Positions 8,215-17,800 of a stretch of 64,000 nucleotides of DNA are shown here, in pieces (positions within the stretch are counted from its first letter, which is position 1; the number at the start of each line of letters is the position of its first letter). Source of the stretch: Flavobacterium johnsoniae (lineage in GTDB: Bacteria > Bacteroidota > Bacteroidia > Flavobacteriales > Flavobacteriaceae); contig NZ_CP103794.1 in assembly GCF_030388325.1 (NCBI RefSeq), positions 5,260,537 to 5,324,536 on the forward strand, given 5' to 3'. A program made the translations under genes and the position numbers. The notes beneath the pieces are model-generated. The model saw only the letters and a list, made by a program, of their open reading frames with translations. It ran no database searches and was not told the DNA's origin.

Positions 8215-10077
8215 GTGAATTATTTATCTGTAGAAAATATATCGAAGTCATTTGGCGAAAGAGTCCTTTTTGACAACATTTCTTTTGGAATCAACAAAGA
8301 CCAAAAAATTGCTTTTATTGCCAAAAACGGTTCTGGAAAAACAACTATTATGAGTATTATTAATGGTTTGGATGAACCAGATACAGGACAAGTTGTTTTA
8401 AGAAAAGGCATTAGAATGGCATTTCTTTCTCAAGACAATAATTTACAAGACGAATTGACAATCGAAGAAAGTATTTTTGCATCTGACAACGAAACGCTTA
8501 AAATAATTGAAGCCTACGAAAAAGCCCTTGAAAACCCAAATGACGAAGAAGCATATCAAAAAGCTTTCGACGGAATGGATCAGCATAATGCTTGGGATTT
8601 TGAGACGCAATACAAACAAATTCTTTTCAAATTGAAATTAGAAGATTTTAAACTTAAAGTAAAAAATCTTTCTGGAGGACAAAAAAAACGTCTTTCATTG
8701 GCAATAATTTTAATTAATCGACCAGACTTATTGATTTTGGATGAGCCAACCAACCATTTAGATTTGGAAATGATCGAATGGCTTGAAAGCTATTTTGCCA
8801 AAGAAAATATTACGCTGTTTATGGTTACGCACGACCGTTTCTTTTTAGAACGTGTTTGCAACGAAATCATTGAATTGGACAACGGAAAATTATACCAATA
8901 CAAAGGAAATTACTCTTATTATTTAGAGAAAAAAGAAGAAAGAATTACTTCTGAAAACTCCAGTATTGACAAAGCTAAAAACTTATTTGTAAAAGAATTA
9001 GAATGGATGCGCCGCCAGCCAAAAGCGAGAACAACAAAATCTAAATCGCGTCAGGATGATTTTTATGTAATTAAAGAAAAAGCTCAAAGTCGCCGAAAAG
9101 AAAACAAGGTTGAGCTTGAAATTAATATGGAAAGAATGGGAAGCAAAATTATTGAGCTTCATAAACTTTCTAAAAAATTCAAAGACCGTGTTATTCTGGA
9201 TAATTTTAGTTTTGATTTTCAACGTGGCGAAAGAATCGGGATTATTGGTAAAAACGGAACTGGAAAATCGACTTTCTTAAATCTTCTTACAGGAACAATT
9301 CCGCCAGACAATGGTCGAGTTGTAAAAGGAGATACTATAAAAATTGGATATTACACACAATCTGGAATTAACCCAAAACCAGGTCAGCGTGTTATTGATA
9401 TTATTAAGGAATATGGAGAATATATTCCGCTAGCAAAAGGAAAAATTATTTCGGCTTCACAATTGTTAGAGCGTTTTCTTTTTGATGCCAAAAAACAATA
9501 CGATTATGTAGAAAAACTGAGCGGAGGAGAATTAAAACGTTTGTATTTATGTACGGTTTTAATTCAAAATCCAAACTTTTTGATTCTCGATGAGCCAACA
9601 AACGATTTGGACATTGTAACGCTAAACGTTTTGGAAAGTTTTCTTTTGGATTATCCAGGATGTTTATTGGTAGTTTCTCACGACCGTTATTTCATGGATA
9701 AAATTGTGGATCATTTATTTGTTTTTAGAGGACAAGGCGAAATCGAGAATTTCCCAGGAAACTATTCTGATTTCCGTGCTTACGAAGACAGCGCCGATGT
9801 TGCTCAAAAAGAAGAAAATAAGGCCGAAAAGAAAGACTGGAAACAAAATAATCCAACTGGAAATTTAAGTTTTAACGAGCAAAAAGAATATCAGAAAATA
9901 GAAAGAGAAATTAAAGATTTAGAAATCGAAAAAACTAAAATCGAACAATTATTTTCTGACGGAAAAGTTGCCGACGCAGATATTGAGAAAAAAGCGAATG
10001 AACTTCAAAATATAATCAATAAAATCGACGCAAAAGAAGAACGCTGGTTTGAGCTTTCTGCTAAGATTGAAGGGTAG
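8215..10077 (+). CDS. ABC-F family ATPase (Uup/Ettlinger-type ribosome-associated)
   Basis: 620 residues with a GTG start. Two soluble ABC domains are joined by a linker: Walker A AKNGSGKTT near residue 36 and GKNGTGKST near residue 347; signatures LSGGQKKR and LSGGELKR; Walker B DLLILDEPTNHLD and NFLILDEPTNDLD. The linker WMRRQPKARTTKSKSRQDDF (residues 262-281) is the P-site tRNA-interaction motif. The C-terminal 80 residues form a charged coiled coil as in Uup. No membrane segments, so it acts on ribosomes in the cytoplasm, not as a transporter. Uup is the closest type; the exact subgroup is uncertain. Confidence 0.93.
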   Translation: MNYLSVENISKSFGERVLFDNISFGINKDQKIAFIAKNGSGKTTIMSIINGLDEPDTGQVVLRKGIRMAFLSQDNNLQDELTIEESIFASDNETLKIIEAYEKALENPNDEEAYQKAFDGMDQHNAWDFETQYKQILFKLKLEDFKLKVKNLSGGQKKRLSLAIILINRPDLLILDEPTNHLDLEMIEWLESYFAKENITLFMVTHDRFFLERVCNEIIELDNGKLYQYKGNYSYYLEKKEERITSENSSIDKAKNLFVKELEWMRRQPKARTTKSKSRQDDFYVIKEKAQSRRKENKVELEINMERMGSKIIELHKLSKKFKDRVILDNFSFDFQRGERIGIIGKNGTGKSTFLNLLTGTIPPDNGRVVKGDTIKIGYYTQSGINPKPGQRVIDIIKEYGEYIPLAKGKIISASQLLERFLFDAKKQYDYVEKLSGGELKRLYLCTVLIQNPNFLILDEPTNDLDIVTLNVLESFLLDYPGCLLVVSHDRYFMDKIVDHLFVFRGQGEIENFPGNYSDFRAYEDSADVAQKEENKAEKKDWKQNNPTGNLSFNEQKEYQKIEREIKDLEIEKTKIEQLFSDGKVADADIEKKANELQNIINKIDAKEERWFELSAKIEG

Positions 10078-10176
10078 TTTTTAGTATTCAGTCGCGGTTT
10101 TCAGTTTTTCAGTTTCTTTTTAAAAAAGTAAGTTTTTTCTTTATTTTTTTTTATTATTCTTGCAAAAAAAATAAAA
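10078..10176. repeat. CAGTCGCAGTTTTCAGT-type intergenic repeat, left side of the four-helix gene
   Basis: Contains CAGTCGCGGTTTTCAG followed by TTTTTCAGTTTC. Complementary words (ACTGAAAACTGCGACTG) lie on the other side of the four-helix-bundle gene at 10562-10580. The stretch ends in a TAnnCTTG near-promoter at 10155-10162. Confidence 0.7.
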
Positions 10177-10542
10177 ATGGATTATAAAGAATTACTAGCA
10201 TACAAGAAATCTTTCGAACTTGCGATGGAAATTTTCGAATTATCAAAAACTTTTCCTAAAGAAGAAAAATATTCCTTGACAGATCAGTTAAGACGATCTT
10301 CAAGAAGCGTTGTAGCTAATATCGCTGAATCTTATAGAAAAAGAAGATACCCAAATCATTTTATAAGTAAATTGACCGATAGCGATGCTGAAAATTCAGA
10401 AACTAATACATGGCTTGAATTTTCATTAGCATGCCAATATATAAGTAGAGAGACATTTGACAAACTCAATAATAAAAATCTTGAAATCGGAAGATTAATA
10501 AATTACATGATTAACAATCCTAATAAATTTGGATGCAATTAA
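10177..10542 (+). CDS. Four-helix-bundle protein (23S rRNA intervening-sequence type)
   Basis: 121 residues. It begins MDYKELLAYKKSFELAMEIFELSKTFPKEEKYSLTDQ and contains QLRRSSRSVVANIAES, the hallmark of the S23/four-helix-bundle family (related to the retroelement accessory protein Avd). In some bacteria such genes sit inside insertions in 23S rRNA genes; here it is stand-alone and no rRNA or reverse transcriptase is near. Function unknown; binding to nucleic acid is inferred from its basic bundle. It is bracketed by complementary CAGTCGCAG-type repeats, so it may have moved as a cassette. Confidence 0.9.
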   Translation: MDYKELLAYKKSFELAMEIFELSKTFPKEEKYSLTDQLRRSSRSVVANIAESYRKRRYPNHFISKLTDSDAENSETNTWLEFSLACQYISRETFDKLNNKNLEIGRLINYMINNPNKFGCN

Positions 10543-10554
10543 TAAATAAAAGAT

Positions 10555-10600
10555 TTCTACAAAACTGAAAACTGCGACTGGGACTGTGACTAAAAACTAA
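10555..10600. repeat. ACTGAAAACTGCGACTG-type repeat, right side of the four-helix gene
   Basis: Reads ACTGAAAACTGCGACTGG then GACTGTGACTAAAAACTA. It is the reverse complement of the repeat words at 10090-10107 and belongs to the same family as copies at 14285, 18167, 46749, 47045 and 59348. Confidence 0.75.
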
Positions 10601-10638
10601 TTTCCCTATATTTACCAACATAAAAAATAAAATACCAC

Positions 10639-11112
10639 ATGAAAAAACTATTAATTGCATTATTAACATTGACACTTTACGTTTCTTGTTCTAGTCCTAA
10701 TTCTGATGTTGTTATACCTCCACCAAAAGATTACACAGCAGAAAACGAAAAAGAGATTACCGATTATTTAGCTAAAAATAATTTAACTGCTCAAAAAACT
10801 GAGTCTGGCCTACATTATATTATTACAGAAGAAGGAACTGGTAAGCGACCTACTTTACAATCGAATATTAGTGTTACTTACAAAGGTTCTCTTCTTACTA
10901 ACGGAAAAGTATTTGATGAGCGCACTACAGCAACAACATTTCCTTTAAATAGACTAATATTAGGATGGCAGCAAGGGTTACCATTTTTTAAAGAAGGTGG
11001 AAGTGGAATTTTGTTCGTACCAGCACATTTAGGTTATGGAAGTTATACTGTTTCAACTATTCCAGGAGGATCTGTTTTGATTTTTGAAATTAAATTAATT
11101 TCAACAAATTAA
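10639..11112 (+). CDS. FKBP-type peptidyl-prolyl cis-trans isomerase, lipoprotein
   Basis: 157 residues. Lipoprotein signal with Cys17 in YVSCSS, a short linker, then one FKBP domain (about 55-157): ISVTYKGSLLTNGKVFDE, RLILGWQQGLPFFKEGG, GYGSYTVSTIPGGSVLIFEIKLIS. These are the substrate-pocket strands of FKBP12-like enzymes, which speed prolyl isomerisation in exported proteins. No chaperone insert. It is anchored in the periplasm or outer membrane. The methyltransferase gene follows after 24 bp and may be cotranscribed. Confidence 0.92.
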   Translation: MKKLLIALLTLTLYVSCSSPNSDVVIPPPKDYTAENEKEITDYLAKNNLTAQKTESGLHYIITEEGTGKRPTLQSNISVTYKGSLLTNGKVFDERTTATTFPLNRLILGWQQGLPFFKEGGSGILFVPAHLGYGSYTVSTIPGGSVLIFEIKLISTN

Positions 11113-11136
11113 TTCGTCTAAACGAACATTATTTAA

Positions 11137-11940
11137 ATGCTTTTTCAAATAAAATCTTATCTAAAGTTCCTTTGGAATTCTAAAAATGAGCACGCCGTTC
11201 ACTCGCCTTTTGTTTTTAATTTATTAACGAAATGTTTTTACGATAAGAAAAGAAAGCCTGAATATCGTATTTTAGAAAATTACCGAAAATCACTTTTAAA
11301 GAATAAAAATTTTATTGAAGTAACAGATTTTGGAGCTGGTTCTAAAGTTTTCAAATCAAACCGAAGACAGATTTCTAAAATTGCACAAACGGCAGGAATT
11401 TCGCCAAGACGAGCAGAATTATTGTTTCGTGTAACGAATTATTTTCAGCCAGAAACTATTTTAGAAATCGGAACATCTTTAGGTCTAGCAACTTCTGCCT
11501 TAGCTTTAGGATCCCGAAGCCTCGGGACGAAAGCAAAAGTGATTACGCTTGAAGGCTGTCCAAATACAGCTGGAATTGCAAAAAATCAATTAAATGAATT
11601 TGATTGCAATAATGTAGAAAATATAATTTCAGAGTTTGAATCATTTCTAGTTTCGGAAAAACTATCCCGAGACTTCGGGACTAAAATCTACAATCTAATA
11701 TACTTTGACGGAAATCATTCTAAAAAAGCAACTTTAGAATACTTTGAACTTTTATTGCCAACAATTGACAACGATTCGGTTTGGATTTTCGACGATATTC
11801 ATTGGTCAGAAGAAATGGAAGAAGCTTGGGAAACCATTAAAAATCATCCAAAAGTAAAAGTCACAATTGATACTTTTCAATGGGGATTTGCATTCTTTAG
11901 ACGAGAACAAGAAAAAGAACATTTTATAATAAGAGCATAA
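11137..11940 (+). CDS. Class I SAM-dependent methyltransferase with two in-frame palindromic inserts
   Basis: 267 residues of an O-methyltransferase-like Rossmann fold: motif I ILEIGTSLGLATSALAL near residue 109, acidic motif LIYFDGNHSKKATLEYFE near residue 187, and VWIFDDIHWSEEMEEAW near residue 213. The N-terminal HAVHSPFVF block is typical of this Bacteroidota family; the substrate is unknown. Odd: codons 126-132 (SRSLGTK) and 177-183 (SRDFGTK) are both encoded by a TCCCGA-N4-TCGGGA palindrome followed by ACKAAA, in the same reading phase, at loops after the fold's strands. The same palindromes occur intergenically at 21888 and 34461, so they look like in-frame insertions. Confidence 0.88.
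   Translation: MLFQIKSYLKFLWNSKNEHAVHSPFVFNLLTKCFYDKKRKPEYRILENYRKSLLKNKNFIEVTDFGAGSKVFKSNRRQISKIAQTAGISPRRAELLFRVTNYFQPETILEIGTSLGLATSALALGSRSLGTKAKVITLEGCPNTAGIAKNQLNEFDCNNVENIISEFESFLVSEKLSRDFGTKIYNLIYFDGNHSKKATLEYFELLLPTIDNDSVWIFDDIHWSEEMEEAWETIKNHPKVKVTIDTFQWGFAFFRREQEKEHFIIRA
11512..11532. repeat. TCCCGA-N4-TCGGGA palindrome inside the methyltransferase gene, copy 1
   Basis: 16-nt palindrome plus ACGAAA, 21 nt in all, filling codons 126-132 exactly. Confidence 0.8.
11665..11685. repeat. TCCCGA-N4-TCGGGA palindrome inside the methyltransferase gene, copy 2
   Basis: 16-nt palindrome plus ACTAAA, filling codons 177-183 in the same phase as copy 1. The centre differs (GACT against AGCC). 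Confidence 0.8.
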
Positions 11941-11973
11941 AAAAAGACGATCATTTCTGATCGTCTTTTTTAT
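11939..11973. terminator. Bidirectional intrinsic terminator
   Basis: AAAAAGACGATC and GATCGTCTTTTT pair across a 6-nt loop, with A and T tracts on both sides. It lies between the convergent methyltransferase and lipoprotein genes. Confidence 0.9.
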
Positions 11974-11996
11974 TTACTAATTCAAAATTTCAAAGC

Positions 11997-12656
11997 TTAT
12001 TTTTTAGCTTCTTTATTCTCTTCTGCTTTTGCTCCCATTCTATTTACAGTATACATAGGCGCAAATTTAATTTTTAGACCAGCAATTTTTCTATTGTCTT
12101 CAGAAGTTAAACCTTCTTTTTCAACAGTATTTTTTCTGCTGTCTAATGCTTCATACAAAACTTTAATTTCATCCCAGTCTTCTCTAGAATATTTATCTTT
12201 ATTATTCTCAACTGTATGAACAAACTGTTGGTAAACACTATGAATATTTTGAGCATTTACCCAGTTAAAACTCATATCGTCTCCAATTTTTCCTTCACCA
12301 AACAAAGCATTTCTCAATTGTTGTTTAGGACTTGGAGCCGGTGGGGCTAAAAGGGTGGTCATTTCGTTTTTAAAATCCTCGTATTTTGCTTTACTTGTAT
12401 TTATTTTCTCAGTCTGAGCAGCATTATCTTTAATGTCTGCTAAAGCTAAACTAGCTTCTGCAGATCTTTTATCGTATTCTGCTTCTACAGCTTGCCAATT
12501 TTCTTTTAAATCATCGGCTTTTACATTTTTAACCGAATCGACGTAGGCTACATAAGAATCGATTGTTTTCTGTGCTTTTTCTTGTTTTTCATCTTTACAT
12601 GATGTAAAGCTTAATGCTATTAATGCAATTCCTGTAACTATTTTGATATTCTTCAT
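11997..12656 (-). CDS. Lipoprotein of the DUF6565-like type, unknown function
   Basis: 219 residues. Lipobox SFTSC with Cys20, then a mostly helical, highly charged protein rich in Lys, Glu and Ala (KTIDSYVAYVDSVKN, KENWQAVEAEYDKR). The repeated YxxYVDSV and W--VE--YD--- pattern is familiar from Flavobacteriaceae lipoproteins classed as DUF6565; I make that link from memory and with moderate confidence. It is probably a periplasmic outer- or inner-membrane-anchored helical protein. Single gene, with a TAAATTTG promoter and a shared terminator. Confidence 0.8.
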   Translation of the reverse strand: MKNIKIVTGIALIALSFTSCKDEKQEKAQKTIDSYVAYVDSVKNVKADDLKENWQAVEAEYDKRSAEASLALADIKDNAAQTEKINTSKAKYEDFKNEMTTLLAPPAPSPKQQLRNALFGEGKIGDDMSFNWVNAQNIHSVYQQFVHTVENNKDKYSREDWDEIKVLYEALDSRKNTVEKEGLTSEDNRKIAGLKIKFAPMYTVNRMGAKAEENKEAKK

Positions 12657-12682
12657 AATTTTGATTGTTTAATTAATAATAT

Positions 12683-12690
12683 CAAATTTA
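12683..12690 (-). promoter_or_regulatory. TAnnTTTG -7 element for the DUF6565-like lipoprotein
   Basis: TAAATTTG on the minus strand, 26 bp before the start codon at 12656. Confidence 0.6.
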
Positions 12691-12937
12691 CTCAAAACAA
12701 AACGCCTTAAATTACATTATTTCCATCTTTTAAATATTATTTATGCGTTAAAATTATAAAAATCAAAAAATAATGATAATTATACAAAATAAATCAAACA
12801 TAATATAACAATATTTAAATTATATAGTTGATTAATTATAAACTGGGAGAGTTTTTGTAACAAAAACCAAATATCAGCTACTTATCCTTTTTATTGAAAA
12901 GTGTTTCGTACTTTTAAATCCAAAATTGTAAACCAAA

Positions 12938-13624
12938 ATGGCTGAACCATTAATTAAAATAACCGACATCAAACGAAACTTTGTTTTAGGAAACGAAATC
13001 GTATATGTTTTAAAAGGAATTAATTTAGAAATAAAAAAAGGCGAATATGTAGCTTTAATGGGACCTTCTGGATCTGGAAAATCTACTTTAATGAATTTAT
13101 TAGGCTGTTTAGATACACCAACTTCTGGACATTATGTTTTGAACGGAAAAGATGTCAGCCAAATGAAAGATGATGAATTAGCAGAAATCAGAAATAAAGA
13201 AATTGGTTTCGTTTTTCAGACTTTCAATCTTTTACCAAGAACTACGGCTTTAGACAATGTTGCGCTTCCTATGATTTATGCTGGTTACGGAAAATCTGAC
13301 AGAATAGCCCGTGCAACCGAAGTTTTAAAACAAGTAAATCTTGCCGACAGAATGGATCACCAACCGAATCAGCTTTCTGGAGGTCAGCGTCAGCGTGTTG
13401 CAGTTGCAAGAGCTTTAGTAAATAAACCTTCGATTATTCTTGCCGATGAACCAACAGGAAACTTAGACAGTAAAACTTCTATAGAAATTATGAAGCTTTT
13501 TGGAGATATTCATGCACAAGGAAATACCGTAATTCTAGTAACTCACGAAGAAGATATTGCTGCTTATGCACACAGAGTTATCCGTTTAAGAGACGGTTTA
13601 ATTGAAAGCGACACAACGAAATAA
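12938..13624 (+). CDS. ABC transporter ATP-binding protein, LolD/MacB/FtsE type
   Basis: 228 residues, a single ABC domain: Walker [10 protein letters not shown] near residue 42, Q-loop [21 protein letters not shown], signature [15 protein letters not shown] near residue 145, Walker [14 protein letters not shown], and the H-loop VTHEEDIA. The [13 protein letters not shown] block and [12 protein letters not shown] are typical of the LolD/MacB group, which drives mechanotransmission or lipoprotein release rather than import. It has no adjacent permease; a MacB-like permease lies 45 kb away at 58097, but nothing in the window ties the two together. Confidence 0.92.
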   Translation: MAEPLIKITDIKRNFVLGNEIVYVLKGINLEIKKGEYVALMGPSGSGKSTLMNLLGCLDTPTSGHYVLNGKDVSQMKDDELAEIRNKEIGFVFQTFNLLPRTTALDNVALPMIYAGYGKSDRIARATEVLKQVNLADRMDHQPNQLSGGQRQRVAVARALVNKPSIILADEPTGNLDSKTSIEIMKLFGDIHAQGNTVILVTHEEDIAAYAHRVIRLRDGLIESDTTK

Positions 13625-13712
13625 TTTTAGATTTCTGATTTTAGATTTTAGATTAACTCATAAAAGAGAAATCTTAGAATCTTAGCATCTCAGAACCTTA
13701 GCATCTTAAAAA
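13625..13712. repeat. TTTAGATT / CTTAGCATCT word repeats
   Basis: Left half repeats TTTTAGATT; right half repeats AATCTTAG, CATCTCAG and CCTTAGCATCTT, which are near-complementary. Similar words occur at 27273-27299, 28702-28733, 52868-52937 and 57857-57890. Confidence 0.65.
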
Positions 13713-13713
13713 A

Positions 13714-14283
13714 ATGAAAGTATATACCAAAACAGGCGATAAAGGAACTACAGCTCTTTTTGGAGGCACGCGCGTTCCTAAAGATCACATTAGAATTGAC
13801 AGTTACGGAACTGTTGATGAATTAAACTCCTATATAGGATTAATTCGTGATCAAGAAATGGATTCGCATTATAAAACCATTTTAATCGAAATTCAGGATC
13901 GTCTTTTTACCGTTGGTGCCATTTTGGCAACTCCGCAAGAAAAAGAAGTTTTAAAAAACGGTAAACTTCGCTTAGAAAATCTCGGAATAATAGAATCTGA
14001 TATCGAATTATTAGAAAACGAAATAGATAAAATGGAAGAAAGTCTTCCGCAAATGACTCATTTTGTTTTGCCAGGAGGTCATCCAACTGTGTCACATTGT
14101 CATATTGCGCGCTGTATTTGTCGTAGAGCGGAGCGTTTAGCTGTTCATTTAAGCCATAATGAACACGTTCCTGAAATCGCAATTATGTACTTAAACCGAC
14201 TTTCTGACTATCTTTTTGTCTTGGCACGAAAGTTGTCCTCAGACCTTAAAGCGGAGGAAGTAAAATGGATTCCGCGTAAGTAA
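13714..14283 (+). CDS. PduO-type cob(I)alamin adenosyltransferase
   Basis: 189 residues: MKVYTKTGDKGTTALFGGTRVPKDHIRIDSYG at the start is the ATP-binding TKxGDxG motif of PduO/MMAB enzymes; GTVDELNSYIG and the late RCICRRAERLAVHL and YLNRLSDYLFVLAR helices complete the trimeric helix bundle. It transfers the 5'-deoxyadenosyl group from ATP to cob(I)alamin to make coenzyme B12. This fits with meaB at 27608, which services methylmalonyl-CoA mutase, a B12 enzyme. No cobalamin riboswitch is visible: the 89-bp upstream gap holds only word repeats. Confidence 0.94.
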   Translation: MKVYTKTGDKGTTALFGGTRVPKDHIRIDSYGTVDELNSYIGLIRDQEMDSHYKTILIEIQDRLFTVGAILATPQEKEVLKNGKLRLENLGIIESDIELLENEIDKMEESLPQMTHFVLPGGHPTVSHCHIARCICRRAERLAVHLSHNEHVPEIAIMYLNRLSDYLFVLARKLSSDLKAEEVKWIPRK

Positions 14284-14420
14284 GCAGTCGCAGTTTTTAG
14301 TTTACAAATAACAAAACTCAGACAGAAACTGAATACTTAAAAACATAGTAATTTAGTAGTAAACATCAGTTTTTATACTGCAAACTGCCACTGAAAACTG
14401 ACCACTAACAAGGACGTTCT
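14284..14420. repeat. CAGTCGCAGTTTTTAG-type diverged repeat pair
   Basis: GCAGTCGCAGTTTTTAGTTT at the left and TGCAAACTGCCACTGAAAACTGAC at the right form an imperfect inverted repeat across about 100 bp. It belongs to the CAGTCGCAG family. Confidence 0.6.
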
Positions 14421-14472
14421 TAAATTTTATTAAAATAAATCAAAATTTACTTGTCTTTTTCAGTAAAAAATT

Positions 14473-14480
14473 TATTTTTG
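14473..14480 (+). promoter_or_regulatory. Best-match Bacteroidota promoter, DUF2795 gene
   Basis: -7 TATTTTTG at 14473-14480 with a -33 TTG at 14451-14453, a gap of 19 bp, which fits the TTG-N19-TAnnTTTG consensus; start codon 21 bp downstream. Confidence 0.75.
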
Positions 14481-14501
14481 CACAAACTAAACAGATAACA
14501 G

Positions 14502-14723
14502 ATGTATTGGACATTAGAATTAGCATCTTATTTAAGTGATGCGCCATGGCCTGCTAACAAAGACGAACTTATTGACTACGCTATTAGAGCAGGCGCTCCA
14601 TTAGAAGTGGTAGAAAACCTTCAGTCAATCGAAGATGAAGGCGAGATATATGAATCAATGGAAGAAATTTGGCCTGATTATCCAACAGACGAAGATTATC
14701 TTTGGAATGAGGATGAATATTAA
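14502..14723 (+). CDS. Small acidic DUF2795 protein
   Basis: 73 residues beginning MYWTLELASYLSDAPWPANKDELIDYAIRAGAP, a compact winged or HTH-like helical domain classed as DUF2795, with a Flavobacteriaceae-type very acidic tail (IWPDYPTDEDYLWNEDEY). Function unknown. It has a strong promoter of its own and a terminator between it and secA, so linkage with secA may only be positional. Confidence 0.85.
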   Translation: MYWTLELASYLSDAPWPANKDELIDYAIRAGAPLEVVENLQSIEDEGEIYESMEEIWPDYPTDEDYLWNEDEY

Positions 14724-14730
14724 AAAAATA

Positions 14731-14773
14731 AACCAAAGAAAAAAGTCTCATCATAGAGGCTTTTTTTTTGGTT
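14731..14773 (+). terminator. Intrinsic terminator between the DUF2795 gene and secA
   Basis: A 19-pair stem (AACCAAAGAAAAAAGTCTC with GAGGCTTTTTTTTTGGTT, one G-U pair) around a 6-nt loop, with a T tract. It may let only part of the transcription into secA. Confidence 0.85.
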
Positions 14774-14810
14774 CAAATACATATTAAATAATAAAGAAAT
14801 ACAATAAATC

Positions 14811-17800
14811 ATGAGTTTCATAAACAGTATTATTAAAGTCTTTGTAGGTGATAAATCACAGAAAGATGTCAAAGCTTTACAACCTTACTTAAATAAAATT
14901 AAAACATTCGAAGCTCCTTTAATGAGTCTATCAAACGACGAATTAAGAGGTAGAACTGTTTATTTTAAAGATAGAATCAAAGAAGCTAGAGCTGACAAAG
15001 ATGCTAAAATTGCTTCGCTTAAAGCGGAAGTAGAAAACATCGAAGACATCGACAAAAGAGAAGATCTTTATGATGCTATTGATGCTCTTGAAAAAGAAGC
15101 TTACGAGATTTCAGAAAAAACTTTATTAGAAATTCTTCCAGAAGCTTTTTCTGTTGTTAAAGAAACAGCTCGCCGTTTCAAAGAAAACTCACATGTTGAA
15201 GTTACTGCAACTGCAAAAGACCGTGAATTCTCTGCTACAAAACCTTACATCACAATTGATGGCGAAAAATCTATTTGGGCTAACAAATGGAACGCAGCTG
15301 GAAAAGACATTACTTGGGACATGATTCACTATGATGTTCAGTTGATTGGTGGTATGGTTCTGCACGAAGGTAAAGTTGCCGAAATGCAAACGGGAGAAGG
15401 TAAAACTTTGGTTGCTACTCTTCCTCTTTACTTAAACGCTTTAACTGGAAACGGAGTTCACTTAGTAACTGTGAATGATTACTTGGCAAAACGTGATAGT
15501 ACATGGAAAGCGCCTTTATTCGAATTCCACGGTTTATCTGTCGATTGTATTGACAATCACCAGCCAAGTACAGAACAAAGAAAGAAAGCTTACGACGCAG
15601 ATATCACTTACGGAACTAACAATGAGTTTGGTTTCGATTATTTAAGAGATAACATGGCGCATTCTCCAAGCGATTTAGTTCAGAGAAAACACAATTTCGC
15701 AATTGTCGACGAGGTGGATTCTGTATTAATTGATGACGCTAGAACTCCGCTTATCATCTCAGGACCAGTTCCGCAAGGAGATCGTCATGAATTCAACGAA
15801 TTGAAGCCAAAAATCGAGAACTTAGTTGCACAACAACGTCAGTTAGCAAATGGTTTCTTAGCTGAAGCTAAAAAATTAATTAAAGAAGGAAATACTAAAG
15901 AAGGTGGTTTCTTATTATTAAGAGCTTACAGATCTTTACCAAAAAATAAAGCATTAATTAAATTTTTAAGTGAAGAAGGAATTAAACAATTGCTTCAAAA
16001 AACTGAAAATCAATATATGCAAGACAACAATCGCGAAATGCATAAAGTAGACGAAGCTTTATATTTTGTGATTGAAGAAAAAAACAATCAAGTTGAATTG
16101 ACAGATAATGGTATTAAATACCTTTCTGGAGATACAGATGCCGATTTCTTCGTTTTACCAGATATCGGAACAGAAATCGCTGCGATTGAAAAACAAAAAC
16201 TTGACAAAGATTCTGAAGCAGAAGCTAAAGAAAGATTATTCCAAGATTTTGGAGTAAAAAGCGAGCGTATTCACACTCTTACTCAATTATTAAAAGCATA
16301 TGCTTTATTCGAAAAAGATGTAGAATACGTTATCATGGACAACAAAATTATGATTGTCGATGAACAAACAGGTCGTATCATGGACGGACGTCGTTATTCA
16401 GACGGTTTACACCAAGCGATCGAAGCAAAAGAAAACGTAAAAATCGAAGCTGCAACACAAACATTTGCAACAGTTACATTACAGAATTATTTCAGAATGT
16501 ACAGCAAATTAGCTGGTATGACAGGTACAGCTGTTACAGAAGCTGGAGAGTTATGGCAGATTTACAAATTAGACGTTGTTGAAATCCCAACTAACCGTGG
16601 AATTGCAAGAATTGACAAAGAAGATTACATCTACAAAACAACACGTGAGAAATTCAATGCAGTAATCGAAGACGTTACTGAATTATCACAAGCTGGAAGA
16701 CCTGTATTAATTGGAACAACTTCTGTAGAGATTTCAGAATTATTAAGCCGTATGCTTAAAATGAGAGGAATCACACACAACGTATTGAATGCTAAAATGC
16801 ACAAGCAAGAAGCACAAATCGTTGAAGAAGCTGGTAAAGCCGGAGTTGTAACTATTGCAACAAACATGGCCGGTCGTGGTACCGATATTAAATTATCTCC
16901 AGAAGTAAAAGCTGCCGGAGGTTTAGCAATCGTTGGTACAGAACGTCATGATTCTCGTCGTGTAGACAGACAGTTACGTGGTCGTTCTGGTCGTCAGGGA
17001 GATCCAGGAAGTTCTCAATTCTATGTTTCTCTTGAAGATAACTTAATGCGTTTATTTGGTTCTGAAAGAGTTGCGAAAGTAATGGACAGAATGGGATTGA
17101 AAGAAGGTGAAGTTATTCAGCATTCTATGATGACTAAATCTATCGAACGTGCTCAGAAAAAAGTAGAAGAAAACAACTTTGGTGTTCGTAAACGTTTATT
17201 AGAATATGATGACGTAATGAACTCTCAGCGTGAAGTAGTTTACAAACGTCGTCGTCATGCTTTATTTGGTGAGCGTTTAAAACTGGATATCGCTAATATG
17301 CTTTATGATACTTGCGAAGTAATTGTAAGCAACAATAAAGTAACAAATGATTTCAAAGGATATGAGTTTGATTTAATTCGTTATTTCGGAATCACATCTC
17401 CAATTGCAGAAGCTGATTTTGCTAAATTATCTGACATTGAAGTTACAGGAAAAGTATACAAAGAAGCTTTAGCTTTCTATACAGAAAAAACAGAAAGAAG
17501 CGCAAGAGAAGCTTTCCCAATTGTAAAAGGAGTTTACGAAGAGCCAAATAATCATTTCGAAAGAATTGTGGTTCCTTTTACTGACGGAATCAAAACTTTG
17601 AATGTTGTAACTGATTTGAAAAAAGCTTACGAAAGCGAAGGTGCTCAATTAATTGCTGATTTCGAGAAAAACATCACACTTTCTATTGTAGATGAAGCTT
17701 GGAAAAAACACTTACGTAAAATGGACGAATTGAAACAATCTGTTCAATTGGCTGTTCACGAACAAAAAGATCCATTGCTTATCTACAAATTAGAAGCTTT

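Noticed and set aside
10177..10542. rRNA gene or intervening sequence around the four-helix-bundle gene
   Set aside because: Flanks are intergenic repeats and protein genes; no rRNA-like sequence.
13625..13713. Cobalamin riboswitch before the PduO gene
   Set aside because: 89 bp made of TTTAGATT/CTTAG words; no B12-box or fitting stem set.
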